64,000 nucleotides of DNA from Aerococcus sanguinicola (GCF_001543145.1 NZ_CP014160.1:124001-188000), one strand, 5' to 3'; shown: positions 1 to 9,049, numbered from the stretch's first letter. Made by a program: numbers and translations. The notes: generated by a model not told the origin, from the letters alone.

Positions 1-63
1 CGGCTTCAGCCGTGTTGATCCTCTAATCATTCAACGACCAAATTCAAAAGCGAAACGGATGCT
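1..63 (+). repeat. 3' tail of an H2 intergenic repeat, cut by the window edge
   Basis: The end of this stretch (AAATTCAAAAGCGAAACGG followed by ATGCTC) matches the 3' ends of the H2 copies at 209-507, 44378-44742 and 61191-61486. The segment just before it, with GGCTTCAGCCGTGTTGATCC, matches the variant form in the 44.4 kb copy. The 3' arm here reads AACGACCAAATTCAA; its partner arm lies outside the window. Confidence 0.7.
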
Positions 64-102
64 CATCACTGCAATTAACTGATAACAGGACAATCAAAAA
101 AT

Positions 103-142
103 CTCGGTTCCCTCCAGAAAAGGAGAGAACCGAGTTTTTTTA
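103..142 (+). terminator. Rho-independent terminator of a gene left of the window
   Basis: CTCGGTTC (103-110) pairs with GAACCGAG (127-134) and is followed by seven T. It would end a plus-strand transcript entering from before the window, so that gene and the DUF1846 gene are probably convergent. Confidence 0.75.
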
Positions 143-208
143 TTTTCTATTTCTAAGCTCTTTTTGTATTGCTGACTGATAAATTAAAAAATTCTATGCC
201 CTTTACCT

Positions 209-507
209 TGGAGCAGTAGTGAAGCGTTGAAGTTGGCCCTTAGCCGTGACCAAGCAAGCATCAGGGTGCGAGTAAGAGCGTTCAGCTTTGGATGCTTGGA
301 GTAAGTCGGGATAAGGGCAAGCAAAGCTTGCACGTTTCCGACTTGCGAAAGCACTCCAAAGCTGCTCTTGCGAACCCGACTAGATGTGAATTAGGGATAG
401 TTGGCGTAAGCCTTACTAGCCCTTTGAAGCTCGCTAGGTGAGAGACCTAGGCTCGAACCGATTCCATGGCTTTTTAAGGGCCAAATTCAAAAGCGAAACG
501 GATGCTA
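209..507 (+). repeat. H2 composite repeat, copy A (with nested H1 hairpin)
   Basis: About 300 bp bounded by long complementary arms: TTGAAGTTGGCCCTTAGCC at 228-246 and GGCTTTTTAAGGGCCAAATT with the following TCAA at 469-490. Inside are two small hairpins (GGCGTAAG/CTTACTAGCC near 403-422 and CTAGGT/ACCTAGG near 434-452) and a nested H1 unit at 264-383. The same backbone occurs at 44378-44742 and 61191-61486. No plausible protein is encoded. It lies between a plus-strand terminator and the 3' end of the minus-strand DUF1846 gene. Confidence 0.8.
264..383 (+). repeat. H1 covarying hairpin unit, nested in H2 copy A
   Basis: Starts AGGGTGCGAG and ends CGAACCCGACTA. The outer arms AAGAGC...AGCTTTGGA pair with TCCAAAGCT.GCTCTT. 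The inner arms GTAAGTCGG...GCAAGC pair with GCTTGC...CCGACTTGC. A few unpaired bases between the two outer arm segments sit only on the 5' side, as in the other units. Confidence 0.8.
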
Positions 508-560
508 CCAGCACAGTTAGACGTTGACTAATTTTTATTATCTTTTTGCCAACTTGCACC

Positions 561-2069
561 CTAGTTAGCCAGTAAATTATTTGCTGAATAGACAGGATCA
601 TTGGTAATATCAATCCCCAAACGTTTGATGGTCTTTTCATTCTCCCGGCTGAGGATGAAAGTCGCGTGGGCCTGGCAGTTCTCCAAAGCCTCTAATTGGT
701 CGTAAGCTGCCTTAGCAGTCGGATTGGTTACCGCACTCATGGACAAGGCAATCAAGAGTTCATTGGTCGTCAGGACAGGCACCCGACTGTGGAGAGCCTC
801 CCGCTTGAGATCTTGGATGGTGTTGAGGATCATAGGGGCAATCAAGTCGATCTCATCATTGATGCCGGCCAGGGCCTTGAGACTGTTAACAATTACAGCC
901 GCTGAAGCATCCATAATCTCGCTAGTCCGGCCGGTAACGATCCGTCCATCTTCCAGGGCCAAAGCAACCACCCCTTGGATCTCGTTCTTGCCGAAGCGTT
1001 CTTGGACTTCAGCTTCATAGTCGCGGGCTGGTTGGACAACTGCCCGGTCCGTCGCATGGAGGTCACTTTCTTCCATAATAATTTGCATCCGGCGCCGGCA
1101 ATCCTCGTCCAAGGTGCCTTTGACAAAGTCGTTTTCAATAGCGAAGTAGCGGCGAATAATCTCTTGCTCAGCTGCCTTCTTGCAGAGCTCGTCATCAATA
1201 ATCCCATCAGCAATACAGTTAACTCCCATATCGGTTGGCGATTTATAAACGGATGGGGCTTCCGTAATGTTTTCAATAATGCGGCGGATGACTGGGAACA
1301 TGTTGATATCCCGGTTGTAGTTAACAGCCACTTCCCCATAAGCTTCATAGTGGTAGTTATCGATCATATTGACATCCTTGAGATCCACCGTAGCGGCCTC
1401 ATAGGCAATATTGACCGGGTGCTTCAAGGGCAGGTTCCAGACAGGGAAGGTTTCAAACTTGGCGTAAGAAGCATTCACTCCCCGGGTATGTTCATGGTAG
1501 AGCTGGTTCAAGCAAGTGGCGAGTTTGCCGCTTCCAGCCCCCGGAGCAGTGACCACCACAACAGGTTTACTGGTCTCAATATAAGCATTCTTGGCGAAAC
1601 CTTGGTCGCCAAAAATCGCTTCAATATCAGTCGGATAGCCTTTGATAGCTTCATGGGCATAGACCTTAATGCCGCGGTTTTCCAAGTTGGTCATAAAGGC
1701 CTTAGCATTGGGTTGGCCATTATAGCGGGTCAGTAAGACACTGTTAACAGGTATCCCATAGCGCTGGTACTCCGCAATCAAACGCAAGACATCTTCATTA
1801 TAGGGAATCCCATAATCGCCGCGAATTTTGTTATTTTCAATATCGCCGGCATAGATACAAATAATGATCTCAGCCTGGTCCTTGAGTGTCGCCAAGAGCT
1901 TCATCTTAGCGTCTTCATCGAAACCAGGAAGGACCCGCTTGGCATGCTTGTCGCCGATCAATTTACCGCCAAATTCAATATAAAGTTTATCCTTGCCAGA
2001 CACGCAATCCAGGATATGTTTGGACTGGTGGGCCAGGTATTTTTCCGTATCAAAACCAATTTTATTCAT
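561..2069 (-). CDS. DUF1846 domain-containing protein
   Basis: A 502-residue protein of the DUF1846 (UPF0371) family, which is about this length in many Firmicutes and has no settled cellular role. A glycine-rich stretch, TAPGAGSGKLA near residue 180, resembles a nucleotide-binding loop. The ATG at 2069 is preferred because AGAGGG lies six bases upstream; an in-frame TTG two codons earlier touches that site and is unlikely to be used. The gene stands alone and points towards the H2 repeat. The family call is firm; the function is unknown. Confidence 0.85.
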   Translation of the reverse strand: MNKIGFDTEKYLAHQSKHILDCVSGKDKLYIEFGGKLIGDKHAKRVLPGFDEDAKMKLLATLKDQAEIIICIYAGDIENNKIRGDYGIPYNEDVLRLIAEYQRYGIPVNSVLLTRYNGQPNAKAFMTNLENRGIKVYAHEAIKGYPTDIEAIFGDQGFAKNAYIETSKPVVVVTAPGAGSGKLATCLNQLYHEHTRGVNASYAKFETFPVWNLPLKHPVNIAYEAATVDLKDVNMIDNYHYEAYGEVAVNYNRDINMFPVIRRIIENITEAPSVYKSPTDMGVNCIADGIIDDELCKKAAEQEIIRRYFAIENDFVKGTLDEDCRRRMQIIMEESDLHATDRAVVQPARDYEAEVQERFGKNEIQGVVALALEDGRIVTGRTSEIMDASAAVIVNSLKALAGINDEIDLIAPMILNTIQDLKREALHSRVPVLTTNELLIALSMSAVTNPTAKAAYDQLEALENCQAHATFILSRENEKTIKRLGIDITNDPVYSANNLLAN

Positions 2070-2258
2070 TTGCAACCCTCTTTATCTCTTAATTTTAACG
2101 GTCCATGGTCTGAGAATAATTCTCCTTCATACTACTTTAGCACCCTAAAGATGACTTGTAAATTAAATCATCGAACTTTAATCAAAATCTCTGGAAATGA
2201 GGACAAGCTTAAGTTATCATGCAAGAAGAGTTAACTAATTTAGAAAAGGAGCCGCGCC

Positions 2259-3170
2259 GTGACCTACCAAGTCTACACCCATATCCCCTCAGCCTTAAAA
2301 GACCGCCCCTATGTCCCTGTCCATGCCTGGGAAGTTGACCAGCCCCGGGCCATCCTCCATGTGGTCCATGGCATGTCCGAACATGGCGGCCGCTATGAAA
2401 AATTGGCCCACTATTTCAACCAGCGGGGGCTGACGGTTATCGCCCATGACCAATTAGGCCACGGTGCTCTCGCCCGCAAAAACCATAGCCTGGGCTACCT
2501 CGGAGCGCCTAGCCGAGCCAAAAACATCTTGGTTGCCGATACCCTAGCCGTCGTCCGAGCCTTCAAAAAGGCTAGCTTACCCTATATCCTGCTGGGCAAT
2601 AGCATGGGGGCCTATGTCACCCGGCTCTTCCTTAAGGCCTACAGCCAGGAAATTGATGCCTGCATCCTATCCGCTAGCCACGCCCATGTCCCCTTCATCG
2701 GTGGCCTGCGACGGGCCCTCCAAGTCCTCACACTGCGAAGTAAGCGAGAGACCAATCTCAAGCTCCACCAACTCATCTTCGGACAAGAGCCGGTTAAAGC
2801 CAAGGACTCCCCCGCCTACCAAGCCACCTGGCGGGCGGGCCAAAGCCTCAAAGAAGAGCCCCTGACTGGCTTCGTCTTCACCAATGCAGGTTTCCAAGCT
2901 GTTCTCGACCTCGCCCAGCATGCCAGCCAAAGAAACTGGGCCCAGGGAATCCGCCCAGACCTGCCCATCCTCATCCTCAACGGTGGGTCAGACCCCCTGC
3001 ATTTTAGAAAAAATGAACAGGAGCGGCTCAAGGCCGAGCTCGAAAAACAAGGCCTCTGCCAGGTCTCCACCAAGCGTTTTCCAGGCCATGGCCACGAGCT
3101 CTTCTTCTATAACCAGGAAGAGAAGGTCTTCGCCTACATCGGAGCCTGGTTGGAGAAAGAAATTCTCTGA
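2259..3170 (+). CDS. Alpha/beta hydrolase (lysophospholipase/monoacylglycerol lipase-like)
   Basis: A 303-residue serine hydrolase of the hydrolase_4 group, predicted cytosolic because no signal peptide is visible. HGMSEHGGRYE (37-47) carries the oxyanion-hole HG motif, GNSMG (113-117) is the nucleophile elbow with Ser115, NGGSDPL near 245 gives the acid and FPGHGHELF near 274-282 the catalytic His. Together these suggest cleavage of a glycerolipid or lysophospholipid ester; the exact substrate cannot be read from sequence. Translation starts at GTG, eight bases after AAAGGA. A palindromic terminator lies about 120 bases after the stop. Confidence 0.85.
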   Translation: MTYQVYTHIPSALKDRPYVPVHAWEVDQPRAILHVVHGMSEHGGRYEKLAHYFNQRGLTVIAHDQLGHGALARKNHSLGYLGAPSRAKNILVADTLAVVRAFKKASLPYILLGNSMGAYVTRLFLKAYSQEIDACILSASHAHVPFIGGLRRALQVLTLRSKRETNLKLHQLIFGQEPVKAKDSPAYQATWRAGQSLKEEPLTGFVFTNAGFQAVLDLAQHASQRNWAQGIRPDLPILILNGGSDPLHFRKNEQERLKAELEKQGLCQVSTKRFPGHGHELFFYNQEEKVFAYIGAWLEKEIL

Positions 3171-3287
3171 AATTCATAGAATATTCACATTTAGGTCTTA
3201 TACTATAGGTGTACTAGCAAAAGATGTTGATAAAAAGATATTCCTTACTTCCTCTCCCAATTAAGTTAAGGAATGTTCGGTAGAACC

Positions 3288-3315
3288 AAAAAGGACTGCT
3301 CGAGCAGTCCTTTTT
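3288..3315 (+). terminator. Perfectly palindromic terminator between hydrolase and copY
   Basis: A perfect 28-bp palindrome: AAAAAGGACTGC, TCGA in the centre, then GCAGTCCTTTTT. It can terminate transcription in both directions. It ends 16 bases before the cop box, so copY transcription must start very close to its operator. Confidence 0.85.
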
Positions 3316-3331
3316 AAAAAGATATATCGTT

Positions 3332-3341
3332 TACAAATGTA
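3332..3341 (+). promoter_or_regulatory. cop box (CopY operator) upstream of copY
   Basis: TACAAATGTA matches the KACANNTGTA cop box bound by CopY repressors of lactic acid bacteria and enterococci. It lies 20 bases before the copY start, which suggests autoregulation. Confidence 0.75.
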
Positions 3342-3361
3342 GCCAAAATGGAGATGATCAA

Positions 3362-3796
3362 ATGTTATCCGGACAAGAAAAATCCGTCAGCCCAGCAGAA
3401 TGGCAAATCATGCGGGTGATCTGGGCCCAAAAAGAAGCCAGCAGCCGCTATATTATTGATTGCCTAGCCGAAGCCATGGCCTGGAAAGATTCCACCATCA
3501 AGACCCTGATCCGCCGCCTAGTAGACAAGGGCTGGTTGGCCAAAGAGAAACAAGGCCGGTCCTATATCTACCGGGCCCAGGTTAGCCAGGAAGAAGCCAG
3601 TCGTCTGGAACTGAAGACGATTTTTGATAACCTCTGCCAGTGCCAGGCCGGAGAGCTCATCGTCCAATGTATTGAAGACAACCCCCTCTCCCAAGACATG
3701 ATCGACCGTATCCAAGAAGCCTTGGATAAGAAGGCGCCGCAAGCCGTGACATGTTCCTGCCTGCCAGGCCAATGCCAGTGCCAGGTCAAGCACTAG
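3362..3796 (+). CDS. copY: CopY/BlaI-family copper-responsive repressor
   Basis: A 144-residue regulator. An N-terminal winged helix of the BlaI/MecI/CopY type covers roughly residues 8-80, and the C-terminal metal site is CxCx4CxC (Cys131, 133, 138 and 140). In Enterococcus hirae CopY, zinc in this site favours DNA binding and copper(I) displaces it and releases the operator. The cop box upstream supports the assignment. No copA, copB or copZ follows; instead the gene overlaps the end of the opposite-strand ung gene by four bases. Its targets other than itself must lie outside the window. Confidence 0.9.
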   Translation: MLSGQEKSVSPAEWQIMRVIWAQKEASSRYIIDCLAEAMAWKDSTIKTLIRRLVDKGWLAKEKQGRSYIYRAQVSQEEASRLELKTIFDNLCQCQAGELIVQCIEDNPLSQDMIDRIQEALDKKAPQAVTCSCLPGQCQCQVKH

Positions 3797-4467
3797 GGCG
3801 TTAATTGCCAGTTAATCGGCTCTTGTCCGTCCCCTACGAGAATTTGATTACACTTAGAGAAAGGTTTGGAGCCAAAGAAGCCGCGGTGGGCCGACAAGGG
3901 ACTGGGATGGACCGAAGTCAAGACAGCGTGCTTGGTCTCATCGATCAAAGGACGCTTAGCTTTTGACGCATTTCCCCAGAGAATAAAGACGATCTTCTCT
4001 TGGCGCTGGTTGAGTTGGGCAATCGCATAGTCCGTGAGCTCTTCCCAACCATGGTTCTTGTGTGAGTTGGCCTGACCCTGGCGGACAGTTAAAACCGAGT
4101 TCAATAAGAGCACCCCCTGGTCCGCCCACTCCGTCAAGTTCCCGTGCTGGACAGGCTGAAAGCCCACATCGTCCGCTAATTCCTTGTAGATATTGCGCAG
4201 GGATGGCGGAATCGCCACCCCCTTCTGCACAGAAAAGGAGAGGCCATGGGCTTGCTTAGGACCATGGTAGGGATCTTGACCGAGGATAACCACCTTGACC
4301 TGGCTAAAGTCCGTCCGTTTGAAGGCCTCGTAGATGTGGAACATATCGGGGTAAACCACCTGTTCTTGGTATTCCTTCTTTAAAAATTCGCGTAGCTTTT
4401 GGTAAGTGGGGCCTTCAAAAACGGGGTCCAAGACCTCTTGCCACTGGTTCTCGATAATTTGATGCAT
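3793..4467 (-). CDS. ung: Uracil-DNA glycosylase (family 1)
   Basis: A 224-residue enzyme of normal length that removes uracil from DNA to start base excision repair in the cytoplasm. GQDPYHGP (63-70) holds the catalytic water-activating Asp65, and [10 protein letters not shown] (187-196) is the minor-groove intercalation loop with His187. The ATG follows AAGGAGG at a good distance. The gene is convergent with copY, with a four-base overlap of the stop codons, and diverges from the HAD phosphatase gene. Confidence 0.97.
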   Translation of the reverse strand: MHQIIENQWQEVLDPVFEGPTYQKLREFLKKEYQEQVVYPDMFHIYEAFKRTDFSQVKVVILGQDPYHGPKQAHGLSFSVQKGVAIPPSLRNIYKELADDVGFQPVQHGNLTEWADQGVLLLNSVLTVRQGQANSHKNHGWEELTDYAIAQLNQRQEKIVFILWGNASKAKRPLIDETKHAVLTSVHPSPLSAHRGFFGSKPFSKCNQILVGDGQEPINWQLTP

Positions 4468-4571
4468 GGAAAGCCTCCTTTTGCTTTTAACTAGCAGATT
4501 TCTAGTCTCTTCGGCCTTAAAATGGTAGAATAGACATAGACTTAAGATAAACTTATTATAGGAGGAAATTA

Positions 4572-5453
4572 GTGATGATTCAACTGATTGCTTCAGATAT
4601 GGACGGGACCTTACTCAATGGTAATATGGAAATCCCCCAGGCAAATATTGATGCCATCATGCATACTTACAGCCTAGGAATCCCTTTCATTGTCTGTACC
4701 GGACGTAACTTTGAAGAAGCTAAGATTGTGCTCAATGATGCAGGTATTCGCTGTCCGATTATCGGTCTCAATGGGGCAATCGCCTTTGACCGGGACGGGA
4801 CGGTTGATTATGAAATTCCCTTGGCGGATAAAGAAGCCCTGGCTATCCTTGACCGGGGACGTGAACTCGGCTACTACATGGAAGCTATGACCTCAAAGAA
4901 TGTCTATTCTAGTTCCAGAACTCAACGTATCCAAGGCATCACCCGATTGATCCAGCAGATGAATGTTGGTATGAGCCAGGAGGAAGCGGAAACTAGAGCC
5001 ACCCAATCGACTGAAGTCACCAATATCGACTACCGGGACGACCTCAGGGACCTGATCAATAAAGAAGGACAAAAGATCGTGAAGATTACCTTCACCCACC
5101 AAGATCCTGACCGCCACCTGGTCCCTCTCAAGAAAGAATTATTGCAAAAATTCGATGACATTTATGTCACCTCTTCCTTCAAGTATAATATTGAAATCAG
5201 CCAGACCCACGCTAATAAAGGAGCAGCCCTCAAACGTTACTGTCAAGAGCACGGCTACGACCTCGACCATGTCCTAGCCATTGGCGATAATTATAACGAT
5301 ATCCCCATGCTAGAAATTGCCGGCCACAGCTTTGCCATGGAAAATGCCGTAGACGCAGTTAAAGAAACCGCCAAGTACCAAGCACGGTCTAACAATGCGG
5401 CTGGTCTTGCGGGAGCCATCCAAGAAATTCTTGACCGCGAAAAAGAAGGCTAG
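4572..5453 (+). CDS. Cof-type HAD-IIB family phosphatase
   Basis: A 293-residue sugar-phosphate-type phosphatase. Motif I, DMDGTLL, starts at residue 9 with the nucleophile and acid/base aspartates. The C-terminal GDNYNDIPM (near 236) is HAD motif IV. The middle part is the variable C2 cap that sets substrate choice, so the physiological substrate is unknown. GTG and ATG starts are adjacent (4572 and 4575) after AGGAGG and either is possible. It probably forms its own short unit; a promoter-like TATACT occurs before the next gene. Confidence 0.88.
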   Translation: MMIQLIASDMDGTLLNGNMEIPQANIDAIMHTYSLGIPFIVCTGRNFEEAKIVLNDAGIRCPIIGLNGAIAFDRDGTVDYEIPLADKEALAILDRGRELGYYMEAMTSKNVYSSSRTQRIQGITRLIQQMNVGMSQEEAETRATQSTEVTNIDYRDDLRDLINKEGQKIVKITFTHQDPDRHLVPLKKELLQKFDDIYVTSSFKYNIEISQTHANKGAALKRYCQEHGYDLDHVLAIGDNYNDIPMLEIAGHSFAMENAVDAVKETAKYQARSNNAAGLAGAIQEILDREKEG

Positions 5454-5521
5454 TCTCAAGCGCTGCAGCTTCTAACTGTGTTATACTAATAGTAATAAAT
5501 GATTACAGTTGGAGGAAGCCC

Positions 5522-6004
5522 ATGTTTAATTTCAACCGCATTCGTGTTCTCTTTGTCTGCCGGGCCAATATTTGCCGGTCTCCCATGGCTGAAGCTGTCC
5601 TTCGCCAAAAGGTCAAAGAAGAAAAATTAAGACGTAAAATTTCTGTCGACTCAGCAGCCATTGAAGATTGGCGGGTGGGGAATCCCCCCCATCCAGAAAC
5701 CATTAAAATCCTGGAACAATTCCATATCGATCCCGGGAAAATGAAAAGCCGCCAACTGACCGCAAAGGATGGTAAGAAGTTCGACTATATCATCTGCATG
5801 GACCAAGACGTTAAAGAAGATGCCCTAGAACGTATCCCTAGCTCCTACCATGACCGTATTTACTTATTCAATGAATTCTTGGGAAGTGATGACGATGTTC
5901 TAGATCCGATTATAACTAAAGACTTTTTAACAACTTTTGATGACATTTACGAAGGTGTCAATGCCATTACAGAGACGATCGTAAAGGAAAGGAAGTTATC
6001 GTAA
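5522..6004 (+). CDS. Low-molecular-weight protein-tyrosine (or arginine) phosphatase
   Basis: A 160-residue cytosolic LMW-PTP. The P-loop VCRANICRS gives C(X)5R with nucleophile Cys13 and Arg19, and VLDPI near residue 127 supplies the general acid Asp. Alanine replaces the glycine usual in the third loop position (CxGNxCR). In Bacillus subtilis the relative YwlE is a protein-arginine phosphatase near ywlG, and the same pairing here suggests a YwlE-like role, though the substrate is not proven. AGTTGGAGG precedes the ATG. The stop overlaps the next start (TAATG). Confidence 0.85.
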   Translation: MFNFNRIRVLFVCRANICRSPMAEAVLRQKVKEEKLRRKISVDSAAIEDWRVGNPPHPETIKILEQFHIDPGKMKSRQLTAKDGKKFDYIICMDQDVKEDALERIPSSYHDRIYLFNEFLGSDDDVLDPIITKDFLTTFDDIYEGVNAITETIVKERKLS

Positions 6005-6546
6005 TGGAATCTCTAGCAAAAGAATGTCGTGACCTGGTTGAAGAATTGATCCAGGAAGCCAAATTGAAAACCGGTCAAATCGTTGTGGTGGGCTGCTCAT
6101 CATCCGAAATCATTGGGGAGCGGATTGGTAGCCAGTCCTCACCTGAGATTGGCCAGGAAGTCTTCCAGACGATTCACGACACCCTCAAGTCCCATGGCAT
6201 TTACCTGGCTGCCCAGTGCTGTGAGCACTTGAACCGCGCCTTAATTGTGGAACGGGAAGCCCTCCCCCATGCTATTGAAGTCAATGTAGTTCCCCAACCC
6301 AAGGCCGGCGGATCTTTTGCGACCGCTGCCTACAAGGGCTTTGAAGACCCCATAGCCATTGAAGCCATCCAAGCCGACGCCGGTATTGATATCGGCAACA
6401 CCTTGATTGGCATGCACATCCTGCCAGTCTGCGTGCCTCTCCGTCTCCAACACCACCGGATTGGTGAAGCTTGGGTCAACACCTGCCGGAGACGGCCTAA
6501 GTCTATAGGCGGGGAAAGAGCCCACTACAACAAAGATTTAAAATAG
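6004..6546 (+). CDS. ywlG: TIGR01440/DUF436 family protein, YwlG-like
   Basis: A 180-residue protein of the UPF0340 (YwlG) family, found widely in Firmicutes but of unknown biochemical function. VVVGCSSSEIIGERIG near residues 28-43 and the conserved AAQCCEHLNRAL stretch near 68-79 identify the family. It is translationally coupled to the upstream LMW phosphatase through a TAATG overlap, so the two are almost certainly co-expressed. Confidence 0.85.
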   Translation: MESLAKECRDLVEELIQEAKLKTGQIVVVGCSSSEIIGERIGSQSSPEIGQEVFQTIHDTLKSHGIYLAAQCCEHLNRALIVEREALPHAIEVNVVPQPKAGGSFATAAYKGFEDPIAIEAIQADAGIDIGNTLIGMHILPVCVPLRLQHHRIGEAWVNTCRRRPKSIGGERAHYNKDLK

Positions 6547-6600
6547 CTTATTTTCTCTAATAGGTTTATAATAGAGTCAAGGAGGAATTTAACATGACAT

Positions 6601-7059
6601 TTGAAAAATCAAAAAAAGAATCTCAACCAATTAGTTGCAGACTTAACCCAAATGAAGTTGATCCTACATAAGACACACTGGTACATGCGTGGGGCTAATT
6701 TCCTTTTCCTCCACCCTCTCCTCGACGAGTGGATGGACGAAATCGATGAACAATTAGACCAAGTTTCCGAACGTCTCATTACGATCGGCGGTTCACCCTA
6801 TGCGACCATGGAAGAATATATCGAACACAGCAAATTGACCAATGAAAAAGGCAACTGGGACCAATCCACCCAGGAACGTTTCGCTGAGCTCCTCGATAAT
6901 TACCGTTACCTGGTTAAATTCTACCGTGAAGCTGTCATTGAAGCGGATGAAGAAGGCGACGGCGTGACCAATGACCTCTTGCAAGGTCACCAAAACGCCC
7001 TTGAAAAACGTATCTGGATGTTAGCTGCTGAATTAGGGCAAGCACCTGATATCTATTAA
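6601..7059 (+). CDS. dps: Dps-family ferritin-like protein; start disrupted by an apparent +1 frameshift
   Basis: About 155 residues. It matches the Dps/Dpr family, whose dodecamers oxidise and store iron and protect DNA from peroxide. HKTHWYMRG and the following HPLLDEWMDEIDEQLD form the inter-subunit ferroxidase site, and the C terminus IWMLAAELGQAP is typical. The open frame begins only at TTG 6601, 15 bases after AAGGAGG. The ATG at 6594 has ideal spacing (8 bases) but is one frame out: it reads MTFEKSKK and then leaves frame at a run of seven A. Removing one A would give MTFEKSKKNLNQLV, a natural Dps start. A TATAAT -10 lies at 6567-6572. Confidence 0.85.
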   Translation: MKNQKKNLNQLVADLTQMKLILHKTHWYMRGANFLFLHPLLDEWMDEIDEQLDQVSERLITIGGSPYATMEEYIEHSKLTNEKGNWDQSTQERFAELLDNYRYLVKFYREAVIEADEEGDGVTNDLLQGHQNALEKRIWMLAAELGQAPDIY

Positions 7060-7076
7060 ATTTAAATAGCTGAACA

Positions 7077-7118
7077 AATGGACCCCTAAGGCAATCAAGG
7101 CCTTAGGGGTCCATTTTA
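7077..7118. terminator. Bidirectional terminator between dps and the glycerophosphodiesterase
   Basis: AATGGACCCCTAAGGC pairs with GCCTTAGGGGTCCATT around a seven-base loop, followed by TTTT on the plus strand. It serves the convergent dps gene and the ugp operon. Confidence 0.85.
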
Positions 7119-7160
7119 CTGGATTAAAATAAAATTTTACCAAGATCATGCGATTTGATT

Positions 7161-7907
7161 CTAAATAGCAATCTCGAGCTTACGATCTTTCAGATATGCC
7201 TTTAGACTAACGGGGTCATTGGTGATGAGCCCATTAATCCCTCTGTCCATTAGGCTCTCCGTTAAATCGAGGCCATCCACCGTCCAAACATTCACCTTGA
7301 TGTCCTTGGCCAAGAGATCCTCCAACATGGCCTCATTAATAGCGAAGAAATGGGGGTGGTAGTAGTCAGCCCCATGTTCCTGGCAGTAGCGGCCGGGCGA
7401 AATAATGCTGTTGACTTCAAGGAAGGCGCAAGATAGGTCTGGTGCTAGCTCCCTCACCTGCTGGATGCTGTAATGGTTGAAAGAAGAAATGAGCACACGA
7501 GCCCCACACTGGTACTTTTGGACCAAGTCGACTACTTTTTGCGCCAGGCCAGGATATGGGTATTGGTTGGTCTTTAGCTCAATGTTAAGGAGCATATCAT
7601 TGCCTTGCAGCCACTGGAGGACCTCCTCCAAAGTGGGAATCTGCAGGTCTTCGCTAGGGCCAATGGAAGCAAAACCATTAGAAAAGTCAAAGCTTTTGAG
7701 CTCCGCCAAACTGTAATCCATGATCCGACCACTTCCATTAGAGGTTCGGTCGATGGTCTCATCGTGGCAAACCACGACTTGACCATCACGGCTTAACTGG
7801 ACGTCAAGTTCTATACCATCCGCCCCAGCGGCATAGGCTTCTCTAAAAGCAAGCATGGTATTTTCTGGGAATTTGGAACTGTAGCCTCTGTGCGCTAATA
7901 TTTGCAT
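7161..7907 (-). CDS. ugpQ: Glycerophosphodiester phosphodiesterase
   Basis: A 248-residue cytosolic GDPD-family enzyme that hydrolyses glycerophosphodiesters to sn-glycerol 3-phosphate and an alcohol. HRGYSSKFPENT (6-17), GIELDVQLS (near 36-44) and HDETIDRTS (near 53-61) carry the metal ligands and catalytic histidines. It is the last gene of the ugpBAEC-ugpQ operon, 20 bases after the ATPase gene. That position fits a role in processing glycerophosphodiesters brought in by the transporter. No signal peptide is visible, so it acts inside the cell. Confidence 0.92.
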   Translation of the reverse strand: MQILAHRGYSSKFPENTMLAFREAYAAGADGIELDVQLSRDGQVVVCHDETIDRTSNGSGRIMDYSLAELKSFDFSNGFASIGPSEDLQIPTLEEVLQWLQGNDMLLNIELKTNQYPYPGLAQKVVDLVQKYQCGARVLISSFNHYSIQQVRELAPDLSCAFLEVNSIISPGRYCQEHGADYYHPHFFAINEAMLEDLLAKDIKVNVWTVDGLDLTESLMDRGINGLITNDPVSLKAYLKDRKLEIAI

Positions 7908-7927
7908 ATTTTCCTCCTCGATTATTT

Positions 7928-9046
7928 TTAAAAACGCTTGGGAGCTAAGAGTGATTCGCCCGTTTCCTTATCGAATAAGACAATTTGGCTCAAGTCCAAG
8001 CCCACATAGATATCCGTATCATAGGGAATATGGATGGGTGGGTTGAAGCGGGCTGTACATTCTTGGTCGGCTTCGTGGAAGTCAAAGTAAACATAGGTGT
8101 CTGAACCAACTTGCTCCACATTGTTGGCGTGAACATGGATAACATTCGATCCTTCGCGACTCTCTGCATGATAGAGGTTTTCAGGACGGATCCCGATTAA
8201 AATATCCCGGCCATCTGCTTCAACCAGGAGACGTTCTTTTAAGTCGTCTGTTAACATGAAAGTTTCATTAGCACTCTGCATAGCTGGTCCTTGATCGGTT
8301 TGGACCAAACGAGCATTGATCATGTTCATCTGCGGACTCCCGATAAATTCAGCCACAAAACGATTGACTGGATTGCGGTAAAGATTGTCCGGCGTATCAA
8401 ATTGTTCAATTCGCCCCTGATTGAGAACAGCAATCCGCGTCCCCATGGTCATAGCCTCCGTCTGGTCGTGGGTTACGTAAATAAAAGTAGTCCCTAACTC
8501 ACGGTGGAGGCGAACAATTTCTGAACGCATGCTGACCCGCAATTTGGCATCTAAGTTAGAGAGGGGCTCATCGAGCAAGAAGACTTTTGGCTTTCTCACC
8601 ATGGCCCGGCCCAGAGCAACCCGCTGCCTTTGCCCACCAGAGAGTGCAGCCGGCTTACGGTCGAGAAATGGCGTTAATTGCAGAACTTCAGCGACTTCTT
8701 CAACGCGTTTGTAGCGCTCCTCCTTGGAGACACCCTTCATCTTCATGGCAAAGGCCATATTATCCCGCACATTCATATGAGGATAGAGGGCATAAGATTG
8801 GAAAACCATGGCGATATCCCGGTCCTTGGCCGGCACATTATTGACCAGGTCATCTCCAATATAGAGCTCACCTTCCGAGATGTCTTCCAAGCCTGCGATC
8901 ATACGCAGGGTGGTCGACTTCCCGCAACCGGAAGGGCCAACTAATACAATAAATTCCTTGTCGGCAATATCCATGTCAATATTATGGATCGCCTTATAAC
9001 CATCTTCGTAAATTTTTCCGACTTTATTTAAAACTACTTTAGCCAT
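7928..9046 (-). CDS. ugpC: ABC transporter ATP-binding protein, UgpC/MsmK type
   Basis: A 372-residue ATPase of the CUT1 (carbohydrate uptake 1) subfamily. Walker [10 protein letters not shown] is at 38-46, the signature LSGGQRQR near 135, and Walker [13 protein letters not shown] near 155. A C-terminal TOBE regulatory domain fills roughly 240-372. It powers the UgpA/UgpE channel. Related MsmK proteins can serve several sugar transporters, so sharing is possible. It begins three bases after the end of ugpE. Confidence 0.92.
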   Translation of the reverse strand: MAKVVLNKVGKIYEDGYKAIHNIDMDIADKEFIVLVGPSGCGKSTTLRMIAGLEDISEGELYIGDDLVNNVPAKDRDIAMVFQSYALYPHMNVRDNMAFAMKMKGVSKEERYKRVEEVAEVLQLTPFLDRKPAALSGGQRQRVALGRAMVRKPKVFLLDEPLSNLDAKLRVSMRSEIVRLHRELGTTFIYVTHDQTEAMTMGTRIAVLNQGRIEQFDTPDNLYRNPVNRFVAEFIGSPQMNMINARLVQTDQGPAMQSANETFMLTDDLKERLLVEADGRDILIGIRPENLYHAESREGSNVIHVHANNVEQVGSDTYVYFDFHEADQECTARFNPPIHIPYDTDIYVGLDLSQIVLFDKETGESLLAPKRF

Positions 9047-9049
9047 TTT

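Noticed and set aside
209-507. H2 considered as a riboswitch or tRNA-like gene
   Set aside because: It lies downstream of a terminator and before the 3' end of a convergent gene, with several dispersed copies; no known aptamer or tRNA features.
434-640. A minus-strand 68-codon frame after the DUF1846 gene
   Set aside because: It crosses the H2 repeat and the end of the DUF1846 gene in another frame.
975-1736. A 253-codon plus-strand frame opposite the DUF1846 gene
   Set aside because: Antisense shadow of a well-supported gene; no ribosome site and no recognisable domain.
6594-6671. A 25-codon frame from ATG 6594 as a leader peptide of dps
   Set aside because: It overlaps the dps frame, and its first eight residues match a normal Dps N terminus, so a frameshift is the better explanation.
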